Below are positions 16,028 to 23,274 of a DNA stretch of 64,000 nucleotides, piece by piece. Each line of letters starts with the position of its first letter. Position 1 is the stretch's first letter. The DNA comes from Chitinophaga oryzae (GTDB lineage: Bacteria; Bacteroidota; Bacteroidia; Chitinophagales; Chitinophagaceae), in the NCBI RefSeq assembly GCF_012516375.2, contig NZ_CP051204.2, positions 3,038,001 through 3,102,000 of the forward strand. Reading direction: 5' to 3'. The position numbers were made by a program, and so were the translations under genes. The notes under the pieces are model-generated. The model did no database searches. It was not told the DNA's origin and saw only the letters and a program-made list of their open reading frames with translations.

Positions 16028-17032
16028 ATGTCAGTGAAAATATTAGCGATAGAATCTTCCTGTGATGATACCGGTGCAGCCGTGCTGGTAGACGGAAAGA
16101 TCCTCTCCAACCATATAGCGAATCAGAAAATACATGAACAATACGGTGGGGTGATCCCGGAGCTGGCCTCCCGTGCGCACCAGGAGAACATAGTGCCGGT
16201 AGTGGATATCGCCCTGCGGACCGCAGGGGTGAAGCCGGAGGAGCTGAGCGCCATCGCCTTTACCCAGTCGCCCGGCCTGATTGGCTCCCTGCTGGTAGGT
16301 AGCTGTTTTGCCAAATCCATGGCTATGGCCCTTAACAAGCCGCTGATCGGCGTGCATCATATGCAGGCGCATGTGCTGGCCAATTTCATCGATGATCCCA
16401 AACCTGACTTTCCTTTTCTCTGCCTGACGGTTTCCGGCGGACATACCCAGATCGTACTGTGCGAAAGTCCGCTGAGCATGCGGGTAATCGGCGAAACCCT
16501 CGACGATGCTGCAGGCGAAGCGTTTGACAAGAGCGCGAAGTTACTGGGACTGCCCTATCCCGGCGGCCCGTTGATTGATAAATATGCCCAAACGGGCGAT
16601 CCCGGCCGGTTTAAATTCCCCGAACCGCGTATCCCTGAGCTGAACTTCAGTTTCAGCGGCCTGAAGACGGCCATCCTTTATTTTCTCCAGGAAAACCAGC
16701 AGCAGGACCCGGCGTTCATTGAAAAGAACCTGCCGGATATCTGTGCATCTATCCAACAGCGTATTATCAGTATCCTGCTCAACAAGGTGCTGAAAGCCAC
16801 CCAGGAAACGGGTATCCGGGATGTCGCCATTGCCGGCGGTGTGAGCGCCAACAGTGGTTTGCGGAAAGCCTTACAGGAATACGGCGAAAAATACGGCTGG
16901 CGCACCTTTATTCCTAAATTCGAATATTGCACCGATAATGCGGGCATGATCGCCATTACAGCGTACTATAAGTACCTGGCCGGCGCCTTTACCGCGCTGG
17001 ACGCAGTGCCTACTGCAAGGGCTGCCTTCTGA
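16028..17032 (+). CDS. tsaD: tRNA N6-threonylcarbamoyladenosine transferase
   Basis: A 334-residue cytoplasmic enzyme that transfers the threonylcarbamoyl group to A37 of tRNAs decoding ANN codons, with TsaB/TsaE and the TsaC product. The ASKHA fold is evident from 'ILAIESSCDDTGAAVL' at the N-terminus. The metal-binding HxxxH (HHMQAHVLANF, about 110-120), 'LTVSGGHTQIVL', 'FDKSAKLLGLPYPGGP' and 'CTDNAGMIA' follow. Length equals the bacterial norm. The ATG at 16028 is preferred to a TTG at 16019 because the family starts near 'KILAIESSCD' and the TTG lies in the promoter element. Confidence 0.96.
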   Translation: MSVKILAIESSCDDTGAAVLVDGKILSNHIANQKIHEQYGGVIPELASRAHQENIVPVVDIALRTAGVKPEELSAIAFTQSPGLIGSLLVGSCFAKSMAMALNKPLIGVHHMQAHVLANFIDDPKPDFPFLCLTVSGGHTQIVLCESPLSMRVIGETLDDAAGEAFDKSAKLLGLPYPGGPLIDKYAQTGDPGRFKFPEPRIPELNFSFSGLKTAILYFLQENQQQDPAFIEKNLPDICASIQQRIISILLNKVLKATQETGIRDVAIAGGVSANSGLRKALQEYGEKYGWRTFIPKFEYCTDNAGMIAITAYYKYLAGAFTALDAVPTARAAF

Positions 17033-17265
17033 GCTCCCGTTGTCCGTTGACCGGATATGTCCTGCCCGCACAGCAATGCCGGTACGTGCCGTTGTGCCGT
17101 ACAGGAAGCCGGTGTTTATTTACCACTAAAAAAAGAGAAGATGGTATCCCTCCGTGTGCGTTAAACGATTTAGCTTTAGACTGAAACGGAGAAGGAGGCG
17201 GAGGAAAAGGCTTTGCAGGCAGCGGGAAGAGGAGAAGAAGGTTTTTAAAAGTACACGTTCGTTAT

Positions 17266-19392
17266 ATGAAGAAGATCAGCATTTTATTGTGGGCATTATC
17301 CCTGACGGTAGCCGGTTATGCGCAGGACACTGTATTGCAGCACAGCTGGAAAAACCAGAAGTACTCGATGTTTATCCACTGGGGCGCGATTTATTCCACG
17401 CTGGGAGGCGTATGGGAAGGTAAGCCGGTTACCCGCGGGTACAGTGAACAGATACAGTCGCACGCCGGTATTTACAGCGACGTATACGGCGACGTGGCCA
17501 AACGGTTCAATCCTGCGCAATGGAACGCCGACTCCATTGTGTTGCTGGCGAAAGCGGCGGGCATGAAATCGGTGGTGATGACTTCCAAGCACCATGACGG
17601 TTTTTGCATGTTCCATTCCCGTTATACGGACTATAACGTTGTCGATGCTACGCCGTTTCACCGCGACGTGCTGAAAGAGCTCGCGGATGCCTGTCACCGC
17701 CACGGGTTGAAGTTCGGATTATATTTCTCGCTGATAGACTGGCATTTTCCGCAGGCATACCCGATCTCCAGCAGCAACAGCGATCCTATTACACCGGAGC
17801 ATCATCAATTCAATAAAAAGCAGGTGACAGAGCTGATGACCAATTACGGTCCGGTATCGGAGATCTGGTTTGACATGGGCTCTCTGACGGCCGACCAGAG
17901 CCGGGAGTTGGCAGATATTGTACATAGACTGCAGCCTGGCTGTATGGTGAGCGGCCGGTTGGGCAATGACGCCGGTGATTTTTGTGTGATGGGCGACAAC
18001 CAGTACCCCGATTATAAGATTGCTTCCGCGTGGCAAACGCCTGCCTCGGTATATGATGAAACATGGGGTTACCGTTCCTGGCAGGAGCATGGCCCTGCTG
18101 CTGAAAAAGCGCACGAAAAGTTGTTGGGCCTGATCAAAGTGGTGAGCCGCGGTGGTAATTACCTGTTGAACATCGGTCCGCGCGGCGATGGTTCCGTGGT
18201 GGAATTTGAAAAAGACGTGCTGCTGCGCAACGGCCAGTGGTTGCAACATAACGGCGAAGCTATTTACGGTGCGCATGCCAATCCTTTCGATACCACGTTC
18301 GCCTGGGGCGAGGTGACCACCAAACCCGGCAAATTATACCTGCACTTGTTGCAACAGCCCGCTGAAGGTACGATCGTATTGCCGGGGCTGACCAGTCCCG
18401 TGACGCAGGTGCAGCTGCTGGACGGCAACAAAAAGCTGTCCTGCAAAGTGAGTAGCCGCAACGGGAACACCACGATCCAGTTGCCCGCCGGTTTTCAGTT
18501 GCCGCCGCAGTCTGTACAGGTGCTGGCGCTGAGCTGTAAAGGTGGTGTGCACATAACACCGTTGCATCTGTTGAAAAATCCGGTGGTGCTGAACAGGCAT
18601 AACGCCGTTCCGTTGTACAGCTTCTCCGGTATCGACTATGACAGTTATTACCGCAGCGAGGTGGGCGACCGCTGGGCTTTCACGACTGCGAGTCCTGCCC
18701 GTATGAGCGTGGTGTACAGCGCAGCGGAGCGGGGTAAGACCCTCCAGCTGACGCTGAATGGCGTGGTGCAGGAAGTGGTGTTGAACAGCGGTACGGTGAA
18801 AGCGCTCCACAACAATGCAGCGCAACTGCAATGGGGACCGATGTATTATTCCGGTCCTTACTGGTCTGCTATTGACGGCAAACATGGCGACCTGAAAAAT
18901 ATTGACGTAACAAAGCCGTTGTCTGCCCGGGCCAATAAGCCCTGGGAGCTGCGTACAGACTGGAAGAACGATTCCGTTTACACGATGCCCGGCGATCGTA
19001 ACCTGGGGTGGTATGTATTGCAGGAGGTCACTGCGCCTACTGCCGGCGACTACCTGGTAGGGTTTACCAGTGGCGACGGGATTGCCGTATATCTGAACGG
19101 CGAAGAGCAGGTAGTGTATAACAATCCTGAGCGGGCCGGTACGCAGCAGGAAGTGTTGCTGTTGCCGCTGAAAGCTGGTAAGAACCAGCTGGTGGTGAAA
19201 TATTACAGCCGTTTTGCCAAAACATCTTCGTGGGGTATTCACCGCCAGGTGCCGCAGGAGATGTATGTGCAGCCGCTGCCACAGCAGTTGACCGGTAGTG
19301 GCCGTGAGCAGGCGGTGGAAGTGAGGCAGGCGAAGCCGGTGTCCGTACACCGTAACCTGCGGATGCCTAATTTATCAATTGTGATGGAGTAA
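17266..19392 (+). CDS. Alpha-L-fucosidase, GH29
   Basis: A 708-residue exported protein with a signal peptide (KKISILLWALSLTVAGYAQ). The GH29 barrel occupies about residues 25-350: 'KYSMFIHWGAIYS', 'VVMTSKHHDGFCMF', 'KFGLYFSLIDWHF' and 'EIWFDMG', in which D203 sits at the catalytic nucleophile position, then 'GGNYLLNIGPRGDG'. The remaining 350 residues form beta-rich modules, the last (about 560-640: 'WYVLQEVTAPTAGDYLVGFTSGDGIAVYLNGEEQVVYNN') being like a PA14/carbohydrate-binding sandwich. It should release L-fucose from glycan ends in the periplasm or outside the cell. No fucose-uptake genes are nearby, and it is followed by trmN6 at 6 bases. The 233 bases upstream show nothing notable. Confidence 0.88.
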   Translation: MKKISILLWALSLTVAGYAQDTVLQHSWKNQKYSMFIHWGAIYSTLGGVWEGKPVTRGYSEQIQSHAGIYSDVYGDVAKRFNPAQWNADSIVLLAKAAGMKSVVMTSKHHDGFCMFHSRYTDYNVVDATPFHRDVLKELADACHRHGLKFGLYFSLIDWHFPQAYPISSSNSDPITPEHHQFNKKQVTELMTNYGPVSEIWFDMGSLTADQSRELADIVHRLQPGCMVSGRLGNDAGDFCVMGDNQYPDYKIASAWQTPASVYDETWGYRSWQEHGPAAEKAHEKLLGLIKVVSRGGNYLLNIGPRGDGSVVEFEKDVLLRNGQWLQHNGEAIYGAHANPFDTTFAWGEVTTKPGKLYLHLLQQPAEGTIVLPGLTSPVTQVQLLDGNKKLSCKVSSRNGNTTIQLPAGFQLPPQSVQVLALSCKGGVHITPLHLLKNPVVLNRHNAVPLYSFSGIDYDSYYRSEVGDRWAFTTASPARMSVVYSAAERGKTLQLTLNGVVQEVVLNSGTVKALHNNAAQLQWGPMYYSGPYWSAIDGKHGDLKNIDVTKPLSARANKPWELRTDWKNDSVYTMPGDRNLGWYVLQEVTAPTAGDYLVGFTSGDGIAVYLNGEEQVVYNNPERAGTQQEVLLLPLKAGKNQLVVKYYSRFAKTSSWGIHRQVPQEMYVQPLPQQLTGSGREQAVEVRQAKPVSVHRNLRMPNLSIVME

Positions 19393-19398
19393 TACCAT

Positions 19399-20121
19399 AT
19401 GGGGAATAGCTATTTCCGATTCAAACAATTTAATGTAGACCAGGAGCACTGCGCTATGAAGGTGTGTACCGATGCGTGCATACAGGGCGCTTTCACGGCG
19501 CAGTACCTGGCTTCCGGCGCTATAACGGTGTCGGCTATACTGGACATCGGCGCCGGTACAGGGCTGCTGAGCCTGATGCTGGCGCAGCAGGTATCCGTGC
19601 CCGTTACCGCCGTGGAGTTGGACCCTGCCGCTGCGACGCAGGCGGCTGCCAATTTTCAGGCCTCGCCGTGGGCCGACCGGCTGGTGCTAACGCAGCAGGA
19701 TATACGAAAAATGCCGGAGGGTACGCCGTACGATTTTATTATTACCAACCCGCCTTTTTATGAAGCGGCGTTAAAGAGCGGTCACGCGCAGAAGGACCAG
19801 GCCATGCATGCCACCAACCTGGGGTACGGGGAGCTGTTGACCGTGATAGACCGGCAGTTGGCGCCGGGAGGGGAGTGTTCGGTGTTGTTGCCTTATGTGG
19901 AGTTTGAAGTCTTCCGGGGGCTGGCATCCGCAAAAGGCTATCATCTCCGGAAAGTATTGATGGTGAAACAGAGTGTGAGACACGGGTATTTCCGTGCGGT
20001 GGGCATTTTCAGCAAAACCGCGGGTGATACCGATACTTCTGAATTGTCTGTTTACGATGAAAACAACCGTTACACTCCTGCTTTTGAAGCGTTGTTACGG
20101 CCCTATTACCTGAAGTTATAG
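19399..20121 (+). CDS. tRNA1(Val) adenine(37)-N6-methyltransferase
   Basis: A 240-residue Rossmann-fold SAM-dependent methyltransferase like E. coli TrmN6/YfiC. It begins with the family-typical 'FRFKQFNVDQEHCAMKVCTDACIQGA', has the SAM loop 'ILDIGAGTGLLSLMLAQ' (about 52-68), the acidic 'VELDP' and the amino-methylase signature NPPF (about 116-119). It would methylate A37 of tRNA-Val. It starts 6 bases after the fucosidase gene, perhaps by read-through rather than shared function, and its last six bases overlap the convergent gene at 20116. Confidence 0.88.
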   Translation: MGNSYFRFKQFNVDQEHCAMKVCTDACIQGAFTAQYLASGAITVSAILDIGAGTGLLSLMLAQQVSVPVTAVELDPAAATQAAANFQASPWADRLVLTQQDIRKMPEGTPYDFIITNPPFYEAALKSGHAQKDQAMHATNLGYGELLTVIDRQLAPGGECSVLLPYVEFEVFRGLASAKGYHLRKVLMVKQSVRHGYFRAVGIFSKTAGDTDTSELSVYDENNRYTPAFEALLRPYYLKL

Positions 20122-21327
20122 CGGGTGTACATAATCTTCCAGGTACGCATAATGCTGAGTGAGCGTGCCTCCGGCCGCGATGGTCGCCTTTTCGATCATG
20201 GTGCTGTGTTCTTTCAGTAGTTCCTCAAAAACATATTTCATGATCTGGTCGCCGAAGTACTGGGAAGCATCCCGGGGCAGTTCGTTGGGCAGATTGCTGA
20301 CGCACATCATGTCTACCGTATCCGGGAGATAGGGGGCTGTTTGTTCCATCGTTTCTTTGACGACGCCGTACACCGGGTCGTCGATGGTACTGTCGCCCAG
20401 GTTGCAGGGAACGGAGCCATTGGTGTCGTCGGTGATATCCGCGATCACTTTGATGCGGAAGTTCTCTTTTTTAAGGTCAGCCGCGTTGAACAGGGGAGGG
20501 ATGTTATGGTCCCAGTAGATGCCGTTCATCAGCACATCGCTGACGGTGACATAGGGGAGGAAGCGGCATTCATAGGCTTCCGGATGTGCGTGGAAATCGG
20601 CACGGCTATAGGTCTTGTCGTTTTTCCGCAGGTACAGTTCACCCGCTTTCAGTTGCGTGTAAACGGGGTACGCGTATTGGTTGACCAGGTACTCTTCCGG
20701 CGGGATATACTTGATGCCGAGCAGTCCCATGATCTCCAGCACGCCCGCGGCCACGCGGCCGGAGCCGGTCACCACAATTTTCATCGGTGGCAGTTTCACG
20801 CCAAAATAATGCGTGATCAGTTCCTGGAAATCGTGGCAGGTATGTACCGGTTTGAAGGAGAAGGCGTTTGTTTTCCTGCCGAGGGCCAGCAGTCCGTTAT
20901 GGGCGCCGACTACGCCGGCGAAGAAGCCGAAGCCGAGGATGCGCTGTCCGTCCGGATGTACGAGGCATTCGTAATCGATCAGCGTGATGTTTTTTTCCAG
21001 GATCACCTGCAGCATATGTCGGTTGTGCGGTTGTTTTTTCTTGGTGTGGCTGAAAAAAAGGTAGGTCTTGCCCGCGACCAGGAACTCCGGCGGCACCTCT
21101 TTGATACCGAGCAGCAGCGCGCAGCCGCTGAGGTCTTCCTGCAGCGTGATGCCCGCTTTCCGGTATTCTTCATCCCTGAAACAGCGGTGCGGTGAGGGTT
21201 GTACCAGTACTTCCACCTGGGGGTAATGTTCCATGATCCACTGGCACTGCCGGGGAGTGAAAGCCACGCGGTTGTCGTGTGGTTGTTTCTCTTCGCGGAT
21301 GAGCCCTATTGAAATCCTTTTTTCCAT
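20116..21327 (-). CDS. Saccharopine/alanine-dehydrogenase-like NAD(P) oxidoreductase
   Basis: A 403-residue cytoplasmic protein. Residues about 1-140 resemble the N-terminal domain of alanine dehydrogenase, PNT and saccharopine dehydrogenases ('IGLIREEKQPHDNRVAFTPRQCQWI', 'LLLGIKEVPPEFLVAGKTYLFFSHT' with the conserved lysine). A Rossmann domain follows with 'KIVVTGSGRVAAGVLEIMGLLG'. 'VIADITDDTNGSVPCNL...DDPVYGV' is typical of the lysine-forming saccharopine dehydrogenase branch. Bacteroidota members of this group have not been assigned a firm reaction, so the substrate is open. The gene overlaps trmN6 tail to tail by six bases and stands alone on its strand. Confidence 0.78.
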   Translation of the reverse strand: MEKRISIGLIREEKQPHDNRVAFTPRQCQWIMEHYPQVEVLVQPSPHRCFRDEEYRKAGITLQEDLSGCALLLGIKEVPPEFLVAGKTYLFFSHTKKKQPHNRHMLQVILEKNITLIDYECLVHPDGQRILGFGFFAGVVGAHNGLLALGRKTNAFSFKPVHTCHDFQELITHYFGVKLPPMKIVVTGSGRVAAGVLEIMGLLGIKYIPPEEYLVNQYAYPVYTQLKAGELYLRKNDKTYSRADFHAHPEAYECRFLPYVTVSDVLMNGIYWDHNIPPLFNAADLKKENFRIKVIADITDDTNGSVPCNLGDSTIDDPVYGVVKETMEQTAPYLPDTVDMMCVSNLPNELPRDASQYFGDQIMKYVFEELLKEHSTMIEKATIAAGGTLTQHYAYLEDYVHPL

Positions 21328-21399
21328 CTTTGAATTTACTGTAATTTTTAATGCCGTTGTAACCGGGCGGATTACACGAACATATTTTTAAAAATATAT

Positions 21400-21431
21400 T
21401 TTGTGGATTAAAAAAAGTTTTTCTACATTTG
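21400..21431 (+). promoter_or_regulatory. Promoter of tRNA-Leu
   Basis: TTTG at 21400-21403 and an exact TACATTTG at 21424-21431 are separated by 20 bases, a full Bacteroidota -33/-7 promoter, ending 37 bases before the tRNA. This is the best promoter in the window. Confidence 0.8.
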
Positions 21432-21468
21432 CATCCCGCTTGACGCGGAAAAGGTCTTGAAAAAGATT

Positions 21469-21552
21469 GCCCAGATGGCGGAATTGGTAGACGCGCTAGA
21501 CTCAAAATCTTGTTTCGGCAACGGAGTGCAGGTTCGATTCCTGTTCTGGGCA
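21469..21552 (+). tRNA. tRNA-Leu (anticodon CAA)
   Basis: An 84-nt class II tRNA. The acceptor stem GCCCAGA/TCTGGGC, D stem GCG/CGC and T arm GCAGG-TTCGATT-CCTGT fold well, and a long variable arm is present. The anticodon CAA is at 21503-21505 in loop CTCAAAA, reading UUG. The anticodon stem has one U-U pair at the second position. The 3' CCA is not encoded. A promoter and a terminator frame the gene as a single unit. Confidence 0.95.
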
Positions 21553-21570
21553 CAAGAAACTACCAAAAGG

Positions 21571-21598
21571 AAAAGGCTCTCGGAAGAGGGCCTTTTTT
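21571..21598 (+). terminator. Terminator of the tRNA-Leu transcript
   Basis: AAAAGGCTCTC and GAGGGCCTTTT form an 11-bp stem (one T-G pair) with a GGAA loop and a T-run. Confidence 0.9.
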
Positions 21599-22055
21599 GT
21601 TTGGCCGAAGTGCCGGTACCCTTCCTTGCCCATATTCCACTGAATAGATGCGGCTTTGTATTAGTGAATGGATTATACTGACAGCCATTTTTTTTGCGCG
21701 GCTTTTTCGCTGACTATTTTCCTGTTATGGATGCAGGCGTTAATAACTCTGCCCGTGATCACTCTTTCTGCTATAGCGGTTAAAGGCAACATGCAGGTCA
21801 TGTTGTGGGTGACTGCGCTACTCCTGCCGGTTGCGAATCAGCACCCGATTGTTCTTACGCTCCTCCGGCTACGGAGTAGGCGGCATTATACCAGGTTAAT
21901 GAAAATGCCGGTTATATGCCGTTATGACCGGCATCTTGCTCTTGTGCTGCGGGTGCAATTGTAAATTGCAACTTCGGGCAGGCCATCAGAGTTTATAACA
22001 GCAAAAGACCACATCCGGCACTCAGCTTTAAGACGCCTGAATGTGTACATGAAAC
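21599..22055. other. Long stretch without a convincing gene
   Basis: An open frame of 98 codons at 21668-21964 has two hydrophobic stretches but no promoter element or recognisable family. Its 3' part is made of palindromes: ATGCCGGT...ACCGGCAT at 21905-21934 and GCAATT...AATTGC at 21955-21969. This looks like a decayed or non-coding region with extragenic hairpins. Confidence 0.5.
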
Positions 22056-22056
22056 G

Positions 22057-22087
22057 AAAAATCCCGGTCGCCAAAGACAACCGGGAT
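22057..22087 (-). terminator. Terminator of the SH3b/BON gene pair
   Basis: Read leftward, ATCCCGGT pairs with ACCGGGAT (12-13 nt loop) and is followed by TTTTTCG. It lies about 55 bases past the SH3b gene stop. Confidence 0.8.
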
Positions 22088-22141
22088 AATTATTTAACCG
22101 TCAACTTTTCAAAATCACATTTTTGTTCTTTTGGATAGTCA

Positions 22142-22561
22142 TCAGACAGGTTGTAAATATTGCGCATAAGAATACCCCTCAGCACCGCCATCTGTACGAA
22201 TTAACCACCATTGCTCATTCATTTTACTGATGAGTGTAACGATTTCATTATGTGCAGCCTTTCCAACGATTGGCTGATCTGTTCCCGGCCCTTTGCGAAT
22301 ATTGAGATTGGTTGATTCAGTGATTACTTTCACTTTAGCTCCGGCTACTGCGGTAGCTACCTCAATATCCATTACAACATCTCCGGTAAGAAAGTTCGGA
22401 TCTATCTGTCCGTAGATATTCCAAAGTTTATCTTTAACATCGCCGCTGGGAGCAGTGCCATTAATGTGCAATACGCCATCCAGTTCTGCCACTTGCAGAT
22501 CTGAAACGCCGGATGCTTTCGCTGTATCCAGCAAATCTTTGTATTTATCCTGTAATGCCAT
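22142..22561 (-). CDS. BON/LysM-like and SH3b domain protein
   Basis: A 139-residue protein with no signal peptide. Residues about 1-70 ('YKDLLDTAKASGVSDLQVAELDGVLHINGTAPS') resemble the BON half of YgaU-like proteins, where a small alpha/beta domain binds lipid or K+. Residues about 76-138 ('VITESTNLNIRKGPGTDQPIVGKAAHNEIVTLISKMNEQWWLIRTDGGAEGYSYAQYL') are a bacterial SH3 domain of the cell-wall-binding kind. It lies 27 bases downstream of a BON lipoprotein gene, so the two probably act together in the envelope, for example in stress response. Lack of an export signal with an SH3b domain is odd and leaves its location uncertain. Confidence 0.75.
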   Translation of the reverse strand: MALQDKYKDLLDTAKASGVSDLQVAELDGVLHINGTAPSGDVKDKLWNIYGQIDPNFLTGDVVMDIEVATAVAGAKVKVITESTNLNIRKGPGTDQPIVGKAAHNEIVTLISKMNEQWWLIRTDGGAEGYSYAQYLQPV

Positions 22562-22588
22562 AAATATGCTAGTTTAAAATGGAATGAC

Positions 22589-23077
22589 TTATTTTATTTT
22601 CAGACCTTTTGCATCTACCTTTTTAGGATGTAATGCATCTAATGCCATCTTTAAGGTTTTCCAACGAGCTGCTTTCTCTTCGCCGGTAACCGTTAATACG
22701 CCATCTTTTACTTCTACTTTTACGCCAGGGAAATCTTTTACCACATCAGCTACTGCTGTTTTGAGGGAATCGTCTGCCGTTACTGCTACAGGGGCTGCAG
22801 GTGGAGGAGGAGGCGTCACCGTGATGTTATTCACTACGCTCTTAACATCTTTTACAGACTTAACTGCATTTTCAGCAGATGCTTTTTCTTCTTCAGTACT
22901 TACTGTACCGGATAATGTTACTACTCCTTCTTTTACATCGGCAGTTACTCCGGGAATAGATTGAACTGCGGTACTGGCAGTCTTCATGATTTCCGAATCT
23001 TTCGGTTTGCTTTTACAAGCAATCATGAAAAATAGCCCAATTGCCATGGCGGAAGTTGTCAGATACCTGAGTTTCAT
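22589..23077 (-). CDS. BON domain lipoprotein
   Basis: A 162-residue exported lipoprotein: MKLRYLTTSAMAIGLFFMIAC with cysteine at residue 21. Two BON domains follow, about 30-85 ('IMKTASTAVQSIPGVTADVKEGVVTLSGTV') and about 103-160 ('LKTAVADVVKDFPGVKVEVKDGVLTVTGE'), joined by a proline/alanine linker. BON domains, as in OsmY and DolP, bind phospholipid surfaces and stabilise the envelope under stress. I start at the ATG at 23077 because it begins directly with the lipoprotein signal, and two earlier in-frame ATGs would add residues ahead of it. The SH3b gene follows in the same operon. Confidence 0.82.
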   Translation of the reverse strand: MKLRYLTTSAMAIGLFFMIACKSKPKDSEIMKTASTAVQSIPGVTADVKEGVVTLSGTVSTEEEKASAENAVKSVKDVKSVVNNITVTPPPPPAAPVAVTADDSLKTAVADVVKDFPGVKVEVKDGVLTVTGEEKAARWKTLKMALDALHPKKVDAKGLKIK

Positions 23078-23198
23078 AATGTCTGCTGTTTTAAAGTTGA
23101 TAAATTTCATTAAAAGATAAGTATCTTTTTTCATACTGCAATAAAGACGCGGTCAAATACTTATGATTTAACATTAAAGACACTATGAGTGGTCGATA

Positions 23199-23219
23199 TC
23201 TGATAATCCGGTTATCAGA
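23199..23219. promoter_or_regulatory. Palindrome between divergent genes, possible operator
   Basis: Arms TCTGATAA and TTATCAGA are perfect 8-bp inverted repeats around a TCCGG spacer. The site is 55 bases before the GH2 ATG and 121 bases before the BON lipoprotein start. It has no T-run, so an operator is more likely than a terminator. The regulator is unknown. Confidence 0.4.
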
Positions 23220-23274
23220 CATGTTAAATCCTCATTTCTTTTTCTATTTTTAGCATCATTTTAAAATTCCACTT

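Noticed and set aside
18334..19350. 338-codon leftward frame opposite the GH29 gene
   Set aside because: Shadow of the fucosidase reading frame; no recognisable domain or promoter.
21668..21964. 98-codon frame with two hydrophobic segments after tRNA-Leu
   Set aside because: No family or promoter, and its 3' third consists of palindromes typical of non-coding DNA; described as an unassigned region instead.
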